DNA of 64,000 bases from Rhipidocladum racemiflorum (GCA_036346355.1 CM070579.1:5642001-5706000), one strand, 5' to 3'; shown: positions 1 to 14,200, numbered from the stretch's first letter. The notes: generated by a model not told the origin, from the letters alone. Numbers and translations: made by a program.

Positions 1-1548
1 TTGTTAAGATCGTAAATAGGTCCAATCAAGTTGACATTGTTGGGGATTTTGGCCTTCTCAATGCGAGACAAGATTGTCGTAAAAACTTCCATCAAAGAAA
101 ATTAACCTACCTCTAATCACAAAAAAGAGTGATATTTTTTTTTTTACTTTTTTGAATTCAATGACATACTCGTTTGACCACTAGATCCTCTTATTTATTG
201 TATATCCAAAAAATTATTTAGCAGTGTGACACCATGAAACTATGTTTTATGAAGATTCACCTGCATCATTTTCATGTATATCCAAATTAACCATACATTT
301 TAAACAACATATTTGGTCAAAATTTATAAAATTTAAAAGCACGTGTTCTAAAACGACACTCTTAATTTGGTCGAAATCAGTAGCCGGCCCGACGTTTGTT
401 AATGAAGGCATAGCTAATTAATGGCCTAATGCTGGAGTATGGACAGGATCATTGACCTGTGTGGAGGGGCCTGGAGGCTGAATCGGATTTGTGTGGGATT
501 GAGCCCTAACACGCGTGCCATTAGAGGGGGTATAAACTATACGTTTTGCAGAAAAGAGAAGCTAGTTGTACTCTGCTAGCACAAGGTATATACGTGCCCA
601 TCTCACACAAAGTGGTGTGTATTGCGGTGTGATGTGGCGACCCGTTGCTAAGCTAGCTGCTGGTGCGGTTGGGGAGACTTGCCCGCCGCGATGGCGACAA
701 GAAGCAGCAGCAGCAGCAGCAGCTAACCATGAAGCCGAAAGCTACAAGGCACATTATCCATCGTATCAAAAATAGTTATCGTTTTAGATATAAATATAGT
801 TAAATTTTTGAAACTTTGACTATTAATAATTATCGTTTTGAATATAGATATAGTTAAACTTTCAAAACTTTAATTGTTAATATCTTTTTAAATATTTAAA
901 TTGGATACATGAAAACCATATATATATGTGCGTGCGTGCGTGCGTGTATTGTCAACATTTGTTGTCGGCAATAATTTATATGGGGCTATGCGCTGGATCT
1001 AAACTCGATGGTAACATAAAACAATGGATTAGACAGGTTTAGGCCCTCGATGGTGGAGGTAATACCTTAGTCCTTGTTCTGGGGTTATGAGATGTATGTA
1101 TCTCACGTATTGTGTGTCTAGTATCTCTGTTATGTTCTCTCTCTGCCCGGTACCCCTCGCCCTCTTTATATAGGTAATGGGTAGAAAGACCCGAGTCGGT
1201 CACATGGTGAAATTATGATCGATTACATGACGGAGATTCCATCTCCAGAATACAATCGTATCTTTTCTAACAATAGTTAGTTACCGTCTCCTATCTTTTC
1301 TTGTAGCTCAAGATCACGAGAGTCCAAAGTAAAGCCCGATTCTTTGTAACCATCCTGGAACGTCCCCTCTTGATGGGTCCTTGCGGCCCGTCGTGTAGGT
1401 ACCTAAGGTCCACATACTCCACGTGTGTGTATATATTTGTCTTGAAAATTATTTTATAATATTATAATTTTATTAAATTTTACAATATATTATAATAAAA
1501 TGAGCAATCAAAAATATGTTTTAGAGATGGTACTGTATAATCAATGTC
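1..1548. other. intergenic DNA, no gene recognised
   Basis: Mostly AT-rich with no open frame that resembles a protein family. A TATA-like string lies near 529-536, followed by a short frame at 566-775 whose only striking feature is an alanine run encoded by an AGC repeat, so I do not call it a gene. A GTGC-type simple repeat lies near 928-946. On the minus strand a TATATAAAG-like box around 1163-1175, next to a pyrimidine-rich stretch, resembles an LTR promoter. The region 1040-1440 may therefore be an old LTR fragment, but this is weak. Confidence 0.5.
703..723. repeat. (AGC)7 trinucleotide microsatellite
   Basis: Seven uninterrupted AGC units. In the one open frame that crosses it, the repeat encodes alanines. 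Simple slippage repeat, no further function inferred. Confidence 0.9.
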
Positions 1549-1551
1549 TAA

Positions 1552-1816
1552 GACCATCTCCAACCATATTCCCTTCATTTCATTCCCTTCTTTGTTCCCT
1601 TCCCTGTTCCCATTCCCTTTATTTCCTCTCATCTCCAACAGATTCCCTTTAAAAGGAATTGTATAGGGAAAGGAGAGAGAATTCCTTGCTGGAGGGAAGG
1701 GGAGAGAGAATCTCAGGCTGAAGGGAATCTTGAAGGAGCACATTGGGCTTTGAAGGGAATGGGAATCCCTTCACGAAGGGAAAATGAGAGGGGAAGGGAC
1801 ATGGTTGGAGATGGTC
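1552..1816. mobile_element. Tourist-like (PIF/Harbinger) MITE
   Basis: The terminal inverted repeats GACCATCTCCAACCAT and its reverse complement match perfectly over 16 bp, and similarity continues inward. The element is 265 bp and is flanked on both sides by TAA (1549-1551 and 1817-1819), the 3-bp target duplication of PIF/Harbinger elements. The interior is rich in CCCTTC-type repeats and has no coding capacity, as expected for a non-autonomous MITE. Confidence 0.8.
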
Positions 1817-1819
1817 TAA

Positions 1820-2854
1820 AAGGAAAACTATATCTGAGTGGAGGCAGTACATCGGCAATAGTGGTGGTAGTACAAATCTACAAGAAAGCGGCGTGACGTG
1901 ATCTCGTGAGAAAAGCGAGTAGGCTACAAAGCGACAAGGTGGGGCTGTCACGTGTGGGGGGAGGACTTGGCACGTGTGGAGTGTCGAGTACATGGCCAGC
2001 ACGACAAGCGTGGTAAAAGAAACCTAATCACCTCATTGAGTGGTAGGTGAAAGTACAATTGTCTCATAGAGTTCGGTGCATTCGACCGTATAAACCTATC
2101 ATCTTGCGCGGGAAACTTGGCTGGCTGTTTCATATATGAGTTTGTGTGCTCTGAGAACTTCGTCCAAGTTTACCATCCATATTCCTTTAAGATATAGATC
2201 AATGAAATATTAAAAATAAATGAAATATTAAAAATAATTAGAGTACTTTTAATTATTATCTTTATGCACTATATTAAATGCATAAAGGTAGAGAATACCA
2301 AGTAAAACTAGATATATACTATTTATTAAGACTACACAAGAAACATCGTACTAATTTTACATTAGAACATGATATACCTCGTATATTTGTGAACAAGGTC
2401 ATTTAAAAAGTACGCCCGGTAAACTTAGATGGAGCAAGTACTTTCTGCGTATTGCGTTCTGGGCAGGTATATAGAAACATTATCGTCAGGTATATACTAC
2501 CGTATTTCTATCAAAGATGAACAGGGACCAGGATGTCTACTTGAGAGTTGAGAAAGGCAACCCTGTCCGGTTAGAAGGCATAACAAGGAGGATCACTCAC
2601 TGGACAAGCAACTTTATGCTCGAAGTTTGCAAGAGAGGACGGCACGCTTAAGTTCGTGTGTCACTTGTCAAATGCAGTAACACTTCATATTCATATCTGC
2701 ATGTTAGATGTCAAAACATCTAGTGATAGACCATAGGTGTGCCCACACTGGATGCAGGCTTATAGGGAGAGCGTTGACTCGATAGGTTGAATGATTTCTA
2801 CATTTCACAGCAGCCGGAAAGCAACTGAAAGAAAGTTAATTACTTTGAGTGGAA
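1820..2854. other. intergenic DNA, nothing recognised
   Basis: No gene or repeat boundary was identified. A short coding-like stretch near 2517-2650 lacks splice or family support and was not called. Confidence 0.4.
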
Positions 2855-2864
2855 GGTGAATTGG

Positions 2865-3277
2865 AGTTTATCACTTTTCTAGCTCTTCTACTTTTTTTTT
2901 TTTTTTTTTTTGCAAAAATAGCTCCTTTTTAAAAGAATTTACAAATCTAGTCTCCTCTCTCACCGCGAAAAGCGTGACAAACGATATGTGACGTCTGTTG
3001 CACTCGGGGAGCGCATGAGGAAGAGGTGCCGTGGAGGGATAGCGCTGCAGGCAGGAGGCCATGCGGCAATGCGGCAACAGGCAGCTGTCACGCTTTGGAG
3101 GCGCGGGAAGAGCCGGGGCTCCCGCGGCACGCGAGTGCGGGCGTGAGGTTTCGTGGCCAGCGTGTGCGGAAGGTGCCTTCTACGATAGAAGGCTAGATTT
3201 GCAATTATATTCAGAATATTCGGAATGGAGCAATTTTTGAAAAAAAAAATAAAAGGGTCAGAAAAAGTGATCTCTTC
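2865..3277. mobile_element. non-autonomous MULE-like TIR element
   Basis: Both ends are flanked by a perfect 10-bp direct repeat, GGTGAATTGG (2855-2864 and 3278-3287). Inside it are imperfect inverted ends: TATCACTTTTCT on the left, against GATCACTTTTTCT on the reverse complement of the right end. These are followed by homopolymer T/A tracts and a mirrored stretch containing GCAAAAATAGCTCC-like sequence. A 9-10 bp duplication is typical of Mutator-like elements. The centre (about 2960-3180) is GC-rich, unlike the ends, so captured host DNA is possible. No coding frame is convincing. Confidence 0.7.
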
Positions 3278-3287
3278 GGTGAATTGG

Positions 3288-5285
3288 TCATGGAGATGTA
3301 AAGGTCAAAGTTACATACCAAATACTTGATAGCAACAAGCACGGGCAAGTATCTTAGCTAGTAGGATTGCATGCAGATTATTTACAGCAGATAGTGGATT
3401 AGGACCTGAGTCGGCAGCCCAGAGAGCAAAATGCCGTTCAAACATGTGCCGCCTGCAAAGCTGATCTGCACATGATCGGAATTCTATCAGAAAACAGAAT
3501 TGATTATTTCAATAATCAGATGTGTGTGTTCCATACGAGTTCTTGACTGTAAATTCAGCTTGCATGTTTGAGATTATCAAATTACTATTGCATATAGAAA
3601 GGAACAAAACATTCATATCTATTTGACCAAGTTGAAAGGTAAGTGCTTGACATACACTACAACATTCTTATTGACAAAAAAAGGGGGTTTATACATTATA
3701 AGAGTGGAAGTCTGAATTCTGAAACATGGTGCACAAAACCACTGCTTGGTGCCAGTTTTGCACAATAATTTTCCATTCTCAAAGTGCCGATCTTGGTCGG
3801 AAAGAAATCGATAAAATCCAAACACATTCCGTTGTCAAAGGCGCGACTAACAAGAAAAGACAAGTAAAAGAACAAAAAAGAGGTTGCCTGAAAGATAAAA
3901 GGGCAAGAATGTGGCTTGGCTTTCCTTGGTGGTGAAGGATGATGCACGTTTCATCACCAGTGGCAACACTAAAACCTGAACAAATGACATGTACAAGCAC
4001 ATATATCAGGATAAGGTCTACAAACCTTCGTGTGGCTAGTTTTTTCTGGAAAATACTGGTGAAAATAGAGGTGTTCATCTGTGAAAAGGCTTAGCTAGTA
4101 TGCAGATTTTGGAGCTGATGCTGACAATTAGTTTGCTTTGTAAATCTGAAAACAATTTGCCAAACGAACAGAATGGGCGGTAGTAATTATTTGTGCACGG
4201 AGAAAACCAGTATAGACTGCAGAACAGACAGGTTGCAGGAGCTGAAGATTTGATCTTAAGGATTAAAAGTAAGTATTAATTCTCCTTTGAAGCCAAAGCA
4301 AATAAAAAATCGATATATTGAGGAGTAAGATCATAAGTGGAATCACAGAAGCAAAGCATGCAATTCAAATGACAAAGACATATGAGTGCAGAATAAAATA
4401 TAAAATCACAATATGGAGACAAAGTTTGTACAAAGATATTTGAATGGGTTATGTTCCACTACTTGCTGAGAGTTGAGACCAATGAGACCAATCAAGGTTC
4501 AAGCATGATAAGTTCTGAATGAAAAGACTCTAAGCGTGATAGGTCCTGTATCCAAGATTTGATCACTTCTTACCCGTGCTCAGTCACAGATGAGCATCAA
4601 TCACTCTGACCAATTGGAACAGTCAGAACGATGATCAGCACGGATCACACTATCAAACGGCTACAAACAGGGTCTACATGTGAGGTGCACCCCCATCGAA
4701 GCTTTCTCACCAGTTGCTCTATGTGTACAGTGCGTAGCCCCCTCAATAATTGTGAAGTTATTCCAGTGGGCAGTATTTGTTACTTTACATTGTGGATAGA
4801 CTGGACTGGTGCAAGGACATTGCCAGTTTTCGATAACTATAAACCATTTACCACAGTTCATCAGAGACACCCCTGGATCTCTTAAACATGAGACTAAGTA
4901 CAACGTATACAGCTTGCACAGATGCAAGAGTATTACTGCTATCTGCGCCTAGACATAACATCAGCAGCTACATCTTATGAAAAAAGAAAATGCATGCAAC
5001 CATATATGTCATCTAAAACAATACTGTGAAAGTGTGAATGCTCAAAGTAAATTTAGATTTATTTTAGGTTCACATTAATTTAACAGACAGCGTCAATTCG
5101 TGGCAGAAAATCATTCCACATTCTTGAGGGAAAAACTGGCGCCAATAGCACACGTAAATGATAATAGCCATGGCCGTCCTTATATGAATATGATGCGAGT
5201 TCTGCGTGGAGCTTTAATTACTGATGGCCTTGGTAGCGCACGATTTTTGTGAAGCTATCTCTTGAATCAATTGCAATGGAACATA
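3288..5285. other. 3' flank of the carboxypeptidase gene
   Basis: AT-rich DNA downstream of the minus-strand gene. It holds the probable 3' UTR next to 5285. No other gene, RNA or bounded repeat was recognised in the rest. Confidence 0.4.
5058..5063 (-). terminator. candidate polyadenylation signal AATAAA
   Basis: A canonical AATAAA on the minus strand about 225 nt after the carboxypeptidase stop codon, a plausible 3' UTR length for a plant gene. Plant poly(A) signals are loose, so this is only the best candidate. Confidence 0.4.
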
Positions 5286-8200
5286 TTACATATCACTGCG
5301 TAGATCAGATAGCACCGGCATTGGGCTCCCAGCCAAGAATGATTCAATGAGAGTAAGAGCCTGTTTGGGCCGATGGAGAGGAACCTCATGACCCGCGCCC
5401 CTCACAGTCACAAAGGTGAGGCCCTTGTACACTTGAGTCCAGCCACCAACCTGTTTGACCACATAAGAATTCAGAGACTAGGAATGGAATGGAGGATGGA
5501 TACCCCAAAGAATAAAATATATTGGAGCAAGTAACAGAAAAAAGAGGATGACACAAAATTTTGCCTTATAAAGGCCCATGGAATACAACATATCTCAATT
5601 GAAAAGAAAGCATTATGAGTAGCATGGTCCATGTATTTATGCGCAATGGTCACAGTGAAAGCTTAGAAACAACAACAAACGCATATGCAACAGCTCAAGG
5701 GTATCACATATGAATTGTGAAACTTTTCTGTCCTAGGACTAGAAGCAAGAGTTATGCCGGTGATACCCTGACATTAACTCCCAGAAAATTCAACTTGCAA
5801 TAATAGGTGACTAGACCATTAGGACAATGTGCCACATAGTCACATACACCAGGCCAAAATATGAATGGTCTTGGAGTGACTGGGACTGAGCGAATTATGC
5901 ACAAAACGAACCAGAAAGCTTCAAACTATTGAACAATTCATTGGTCTTTTGGTCAAGAAGAAGCCCCTACCTCGCCATCATCATCATACCAAGCATGCCA
6001 AGGAGTTACTGTTGGAAGCTTGAGAGCATCAATACTGTATCTAGTTGATGTTACTGGAATCACTGCATCTGTATCTCCACTGGACAAAGTAAACAAAAAA
6101 TCAAAAAAAAAATGTATGTTTATCTACCATCTATTGCATGAGGTTTAAAATACGAGGGGGAAACTGGTTCCTTGAAAGTAGTGTTTTCTCTTGGTTTAAC
6201 ACATACAAAAAAAAGTTGCAGAATAACACAGAAAAGCACACAACCCTGTAGTGTTCGGCATCTTATGGTAGGTCACAATCACACAACCATGCTAACTGGG
6301 AAAAGAAACTGACAAAAATAATTAACATAGAACTAAGGTTGTACTAGGTATAATGTCATGACAGGTTTATACCGACTTTTCTGCAGTCACAGTATGTTAA
6401 CAGTATTTTGGAAACCGAAACCAGCTGTCCTAAAACTCTGGTACAGAGAATATTTTAGGATTACAGCTATCTTCGAGTGCCTGAGTGGGCAAGCACTTAA
6501 AAGTTTACAGAGTCAGGAATCACCTGAACACCCATATACGAAGCCCATATTGTATAAGCTCATCATAGATATGTAGCACAGATCTTTCGCAGTCCCCCCA
6601 GTGAGTATTAACAACACCACTGCAAACAATGTCAGTACCAACATGTTAAAAGAGTAGACAAGGAAAAGAAACATGTTTGCTGATCAGCTTAATTATATGA
6701 ATTATGTGTCATTGACGTTCGTGTTTCCTAGTTTCAGTTGCTATGAAACAACCTCTAAAAATGAAATATCGAAACTTGATAACGTTAGACAGTATCCTAA
6801 TTGCCTTGTATAGAGATTGCTAGTATCTAGTATCCTAATTGCCTTGTATAGTAGTATCCAATATTGCCTTGTATAGAGATTGTTAGTATCACATATTACT
6901 GTGAGACACTCACTTTTATGCTACAGTGTACCATAAAAGAAAAGTTCTAAAGTGTATATTGTGCTAGTCCCATGAACAGTAGCTAGCACGCACTTCAACA
7001 AATTGAAACCACAGCTATACGAAAGTTGCGTAATTTATTACAGCAGAAGTTATTTTACATATAATATTACATAAACAAAAGTTAAAACAATAATAGAAAC
7101 ATTTCATCTTGTAGTGTGCCATTGAACCAAACATTCCTACAGGCAACTGACAAGATGAACCCATTTCTTACGTCAAAGTAAGATACATCGGGAATGTGTG
7201 ATTCTTCACCTAAAAACAATATAGATGGCAAGTTGAGTACAAAAGTACCCGCAAGACTTTTGCAAAAAACTAAAATACATGCAGGCTGAATCAAATTAAA
7301 GACTACTATGGTTATTTTGCGTAAAGCCAAATTAAATTGTAAATATTGAATAGTAGATTGAAAGTGTAAGTCAATAAAAACAATTTGGCAAGTATAGAAA
7401 ATAACAAGTATGAAAAACAGAAATATAACAATTAACTCATAGTCCTTCGTGAGTAATAAAACGTCCAATGCCAACACTTGGCATACCACTTAAAATCAAA
7501 CATTGCCAACACATGGCAAAACTTAAAACATGTCATAACGAAATTTAAACAATATAATTCTATCTGTGAAAAATCGGAAAACATCTAACTATGTGATGAC
7601 TTTACCAAATGCTCATGATCGCGAGCGCGGCTAATCGATTAGTTTTAACTCTGCAGAGGTGTACTGCTTTACCCATAAGGAATGATTAACTCTTTTTGCA
7701 ACGTTATAAGCACACTTCCTTTGATGTGCTCATAGTTGTCACGGCGGTCCTGCCAGACGAAGCGAGCCCAGACCGCCTGGCCGCCTAGGCGGTGATTAGA
7801 CGATAAAAAAATAAATAATAAATAATATCTTATATGATATAAAATTAATTAAATATACCCCATATAAAAGAAAATAATATCTCGTATGACATAAAATTCG
7901 GCCCACTTGACCGGCCCATTTGATTTTTTTCTTTTCTTAACCCTCTTCACCTCTCTCCCCATTCCCTAACTCTCTCCCCGTCTCTCTCTCTCTCCCCCCA
8001 CTCCCTAACCCTATCCCCGTCTCTCTCTCCCCATTCATCCGGCTCGCGCTCTCCTCCCTCGTCTCTCACGAAGCTCGAGCAGGACGTCACCACCGAGCTC
8101 ATCGTCTCCTCTGGCCGACTCCCCTCTCCCTCCCAGCGCCGGCGCCTTCGATCGAGCTTGAGCTCCGCCGTCGAGCTCATCGTCTCCTCCGGCAGCGGGG

Positions 8201-11178
8201 ACGGCAGATCCAGCGGCGGGGACGGCAAATCCGGTGGCGGGGACGACAGATCTCAGCCACCTCCTCCTTCTCCGATCCATCGCCCACCTCCTCTGTCGCC
8301 GAGCGCCACCCGCAGACCCACCCCTCGCCTCCTCTGTCGCTGACGGCTCCTCGCCGACCGCCGCCTCCACTCCAGTCGAGGCGAGCTGCCCTAGCGACCT
8401 CCTCCGGCCGCCGCGACGACTAGGCGTCACCGTGACAACTATGGATGTGATGCAGAGAAATCATACATAACCATTACATTACATTACCTAGCCCTAGCTT
8501 TGCACCAGCCCGGTGACTCACCCACAGTACTCACGATGGTTTCGCATCCCATCGCCCTCGTTCTCCCCACAACCAGGCATACACTGTTGCACTGATATGC
8601 ATTTACCCACACCTCAATGTGGAAGCCCCTTGCAAGCAAACCTACCTGGAATGCCTGTACTACTCCAGCTTTCCAATGTGCAAAGCTAGTTCTAAGTAAC
8701 TTAATAGGTCAAGGCTGTCCCACACCAGCACTTGTGGTTGTACGGTTGTCTTGGCATGAAAACAACATATTAGTTCGGTCCTTAATGTGACTCGGGCGAT
8801 AAATCTCCCCCTATCTACGTGCAAGTATACCCTTGCACAACCGACTATTACCAATAATCATCCGCGTCAAAACCATAGTTTTATTTTTATTTTTATTAAA
8901 ATAACATTAATCACAATATTCCAACATGTCCAACAATTATTTCCAATGAGTCAAATATTTAAATTCATTGCGAACAAGAAACCATCTGTTCGTATCCCAG
9001 TCTAAAACTTGGCTAAGCAGATGCAATTATAAGCGTGTATACTCATTTCACATTTTCATGTGTCAAACCATGGCCTAAGGTTATCAAGGTTCATATGTCA
9101 ACATTAATTAAGGAAATCCATCCATCCATGCTTAATCTACCATATCCCACAATATAACCTTTTATTAACATAAAGCATGCATGAAAACATTTGATAAATC
9201 ATTTCTGAAAACTGTGATCAATATGATCAAAGGGGTGCTTGCCTTGTTGTTCGTCGTAGATCCCGAAATCAAAGTCATCAACAGCAGTATCAGTGATGTC
9301 AGATTATAAGCGTCGTTAAATAAAACATAGCAAATAACAACTTTCAATAAAGGCAAAAAGAAGTCAAATGTAAAATTAAATAAAAATTTCTACACAAAAC
9401 AAAACCAGATAAGGTTTCGTGATTATATGGGGCGAGTTCTTAGTTATACGTTTTATTCTTTCTTGTTATTATTAGTCTTTAGGTTTCACATCAACACAGC
9501 ACTTGTTCTTTATGATTTTTTTTATTTTATTTTACGAATTCAAGAAGCTAAGATTATAGATTTAAGTATATTAAATTTGGAATTCAAGATACTAAAATTA
9601 TTTATACTAATATAAATTAGTACATAAACAACAAGGACAGAAGCAAGGATAAGTTCTATGGTCACCCTAAGTATTTTTGCAAAATCATGTTCCTTAATGT
9701 CTAACTAACACAAATAAATTGGTTTCACATAATTTAAACATCATTTGAACAAGTTATTCACAAATGACTATTTAGTACATAGTATTCAATCCTCATTGAA
9801 AAATGTTACAAACTAAGTCAAAAATTAAATCTTTTTGCATATTCAGAGTGCTTTCGACACAAGGATTCTAATGAAATTGGCCTCATTTGCACAAAATTTA
9901 CCTTGAACATATTTCAATCCTACACTTTAAATTTGAATTTCAATTTTACCTTGTGATCAAAACTTAAATATTTTTACATATTTTGAAACTAGGTGACTTA
10001 TCATGAATTTGGAAACTTGTTTCATTCAATTTGGAGCTACGGTCCAAAAGATATGACCATTTGAATTCATTCGGTTTGATTAAATCCACAAAAATAAAAA
10101 AATACGCTTTCAGCATAGGGAAAGTGCATTTTTGAGTTTTGCGTGCGCACTTCCATTCAAAACGGCCGCTGTCACTGACGTTACGGGCCCAGTGGTTAGC
10201 GACCGAGGGTGCGCGCACACATGGCTGACAAGGTGGTCCACAGGGCAATGTGCGTGCTGCTTGGTCTTGACGGACAGGACCCACTCGTCAAAGTGACTGC
10301 CATGCGGGGCCCGTCGGTCATAGAACCAAAGCTGGGGTGGCCATGGTTGAAGCTCACCGGCGGCAAAAATGACGGCGAAGCCGGCGGCCGGGGATCCGAC
10401 GAGCAAGAGCTCGGTGAATGGATCCTAAGGGCATGCTCACGGCATCCAAAGATGGCCGGAGACGAGCTCTCGGCGGTGGCCAGCGGCGGGCTAAGGTTAA
10501 GATCGTCGAGATGGAGGTAGAGACCATTTCAATTGCAATTAACATTTCAATTTCAATTGCCAGTTAAGGAATCGAAAAAAGTGGTTTACCACAGCAATGA
10601 AGCTCGGGAATGGATCATCGACAATTGACCGGAGTGGAGGAAGACGAAGGCCGTGGAGGGGGAGCTGTGGTGCGTAATGTTTAAAATTGGTGGAGGGGTT
10701 TTGTTCGTGTGGGGGCGTGGGTGCTTCAGTCGCGAGGAATTGGAAGGAGCCGTGTGGAGGGAATGTTGTCAGGATTTTGTTGTGGTGGAGGGTCGGTCGG
10801 AGGTGGAGAACGAACATTGGAGGCTGGTTCGGTGGTGAAGCTTCAATGGAGACAATGAAATGCCAAAGAAGCTTACACCACGTTTAAATAGACCGAGGAG
10901 GGGGTCGCTACAGGATTTGAATGCACAAGTGGACGACGGCCGGTCAAGCGGGATTCACGGCGTGAAGACTACGCATGGTATGGGCGAGCTCTCCTCCGTG
11001 GCAGCGGTGTGTCAGAAGAAATGATGTGGCCTCGGACTTTGCGAAGTTGCGACGCGGATGTGGACAAGCGACGAGGTGGCCCTCGGGATTTTTTCATCCT
11101 CAGAGAGAGAGAGAGAGAGAGAGGGGAGAGGTGAGTGAGGGAGGAGCTTTTGACGTGTGGGGCTGGGGCCACACGTTG

Positions 11179-11220
<42 letters not shown>

Positions 11221-14200
11221 CGGCTGCGCGCGGGCCCAACGAGAGAAGGGGGCCACCTATCGGTCGCATGAGTGAGTGGGCTGGTCGGTGGAGGCATTAA
11301 AGACGGCTAGCCCACATGTCATTCATAGCGAAGGTTGCCTAAACTTAAGCATTAAAGGTGTATTTAATTTAGGGATCAAATCATAATAATTATTTTTGAA
11401 AATTTTTACTTAAAATCCCGAGTAAGTTTTCTTCTTTCTGTAAAAATTTCAGGTAAAAATATTAGGTAGATTATTTACTAAAAATCTAACATTGAGAACT
11501 GTTCAAATTTTTAAATTTTGTAAATGATTTAATTGAGGGGTTAATTGACTTAATAATTTTTGAAACTTTTTTTCGAAGTTGGAAATGACCTAACAACATT
11601 TGCATAAAAATTTCAGACTTAACACTTACGTAATTATTTTCCAATAAATCTTTTATTCAAATTTGCAAAATTTCAGATTTGCAATAAGTAAACTGAAAAA
11701 GGCATTAAATATTATTATTAATTTTTACCAATTTTACTAGTGGTAAACATTGGTCTAATGAACACATGGTAAAAATTTGGGCTACAGGAAAGTTCAGTGA
11801 AATTTTATAAAAATCACTCTTTGCGCTGTTCAGGGTTACATCATTTCTAATGATTAATTGATTTCCCACACCTTTTTTACTGCTTAAGATTGCAAACTGA
11901 GAATTCTAATGATTTTAAAATATTTTTACAGATTTTTATTACATTTTTACTTTTTATTTTTTGACCCTTTTTTTTTACTTTTATCTTTTCACAAACTAAA
12001 TTTCACATGGCTTTTCAATAAAGATAATTCCAAAAAGACCAGAAAAACCAAGAAATTCAAGAATAAATCAAATACATATTTCAAATTTTATCTCTTTTAT
12101 TGAATTTTGAGATGTTACAAATACCTTGTATAGATATTGCCTTATATGGGCTTTTCCTTTTGTACCGTATGTACTTGTATATATTCTGGCCTATTGGCCT
12201 CATGATAAATACAAGTGCTATTCATATCATGGTATCAGAAAGGGTTAGGGTTTTACCGGCGTTGCACTTGCGCCATCCACCGCTTTCTCCTTGCTGGTCG
12301 GCTGCCGCCGCTCTTCCTGCGGCTCTTCCCGCTGCCGCATCAGCTTTCTTCGCCTCGCCCGCTCCTCGTCGGCCTGCACCTCCGGCGACCTCACACGTCA
12401 ACCCAGCCAGCTCCGGCACCACCACTTTGGCTGCACATCGCCTCCGTTCCGCTGGCTTCCCGTGATGCCGCACCGCGTCGCCCCAGCCAACTCTTCACCG
12501 ACATCACCTCCAAACCAGTTGTGCGTCGCCTCCACTCCGCCGGTTGCGTGTCACCTCCGCGATGTCGCATCGCCTCCGGTTGCACGCTACTCACTTGTTA
12601 TTCCTCCCGGCCGACCGCCTCCTCGGCTCCCTCTATTGGATCGGCTAAATATATATAAAAAAATCCCGTTGTCTTCTAGATTTTCCTCGAGCACCGTTTA
12701 TGCCCCTTGTTGCTCGGTTATTTTCGATGGTCTCAATTATCGAGACTAGGTTCTACATATGCGCCTTCACGTACGTGGTCAGCGTCTTTAGGAGTTTCTC
12801 ACCAGCAAGCTACCTTGTCCACCTCGTGTTGCCTCCCACTGCGTCCGTTATTCCCAAGGAGGCTGATGATGTTGCTCAACAGAAGGTGTCTGATGATCAT
12901 GATGATGTTGTGGAGTCTTTTCAGACTCAGTTTGCTGCCTGCAAGATGTAGATTGATGAGGATGCCCGTGCCTCCGCTGTTTTGGTTGCTAGCATGGAGG
13001 TGCATCTCACTGGAGACATGGTTGCTTCGTCTTCGGCACAGTTCATGTGGGCATATCTTCGCGACCGCTATGAGCCTATTGGCGATTCTTTGTAACTTGC
13101 TGTTGTGCGACAGGAGCAGTCGATGCAGTAGGGTGATGCTACCCAGTGGCAGACCCAGAATGGAAATGATAGGGTGTCTAGTAGGTTAGGGTGTCACAAT
13201 AAATGGGCTGGGGGTGTCACCTAAAGAGGCCTATGTACATTACTTAGAGAAAAATGAAAATCCAAGGGGGTGTCGTCCCATACCAGCCCTCGTGGTTGTA
13301 CGGTTATCCCTTGGATTATCAACACTACGTTCGGTCCTTAATCGACCCAAGCGATAAATCTCCCCTTATCTACATACAGTATACCCTCGCACAGGCGATC
13401 GCCAATAGCTCGCCCGCGTCAAAATCATAGTTTTATTTCCATAAAAAGAAAATACCATTGATCACAATATTCCAACATTTCCAAAAATTATTTCCAATGT
13501 GTCAAATGTTTAAATTCATTACAAACAGTAAAACCATATGTTTGTATCCCAATCTAAAGCATAGCTAAGCATATGCAATAATGCAAATATAAACGAGTAT
13601 ACCCATTTTGATTGTGTGTTTACCTATGATCTAGGGTTATCACTTATCACTATTAATTAAGGAAAGCCTACAAATTTAGGGATATATCTACCATTTCCCA
13701 CAATACAGCAGTGTTTACGAAACATAGTGCATGAATGCAAGTTTTAAATAATTTTGAAAATCTAGGATCTACATGAGGTGACTGCCTTGCTATTTGTTAT
13801 CTTCAACGATGAAGTCGACGACGTAACTTGGTGTAGTTGACGACGGAGTCTGGATCGTCAGAGTCTACACGTTGTTCAACAAGATAGATAGCAAATAGCA
13901 AATAACAACTTTTCAATAAGGGTAAAAAGAAATCTGATGAAAAATCAAATAAAACTTTCTACACAGAACAAGTGTGGTTTCGGGTTAGGGTTTCGTAGTT
14001 TTACTTGTACTAATGGATAACAGTCTAAAGTCCTGATATGATAGAATTACTTGTTCTTTATGAATCGTTCATTTGTATTTTACGAATTCAAGAAGGTAAG
14101 ATTATTTGGATTAATATTAGTAAGACATAAGTCATCATGAAGTGACTCATGTGCCTCTAGCATTTAACCCTACATGTTCCTATACATACTTAACTAGGGT

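Larger units (their letters stand above)
6900..12119 (-). mobile_element. long Gypsy-type solo LTR
   Basis: It begins TGTGAGACAC and ends GATGTTACA, flanked by ATTAC (6895-6899) and AATAC (12120-12124), a target duplication with one mismatch. It is 5220 bp including a 713-bp inserted element, and no gag or pol is present, so it is an LTR without internal region. It shares long stretches with the LTR at ~13272-18162, for example the CACAATATTCCAACAT region. It also shares the CTCTGCAGAGG landmark with the solo LTR at 37501. Minus orientation is inferred because related grass LTRs usually begin TGTAACATCC. Confidence 0.72.
6783..12229 (+). repeat. 5' LTR of the intronic Copia element, split by a solo LTR
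   Basis: Left part 6783-6899 and right part 12125-12229, about 222 bp when joined. The right part ends in TTCATATCA directly before the primer-binding site. The gap between them is exactly the solo LTR 6900-12119 plus one target repeat. Confidence 0.75.

Noticed and set aside
566..775. 69-codon frame after a TATA-like sequence
   Set aside because: Dominated by an (AGC)n alanine run, no homology signal, no splice or UTR support.
2517..2650. Short exon-like stretch reading NRDQDVYLRVEKGNPVRLEG
   Set aside because: Single short frame without partners, start or recognisable family.
7082..7489. 135-codon minus frame
   Set aside because: Lies wholly inside a Gypsy-type solo LTR and is hydrophobic AT-rich noise with no family motif.
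10969..11297. Overlapping Ser-Leu and Arg-Glu frames on both strands
   Set aside because: Created by GA microsatellites within the LTR.
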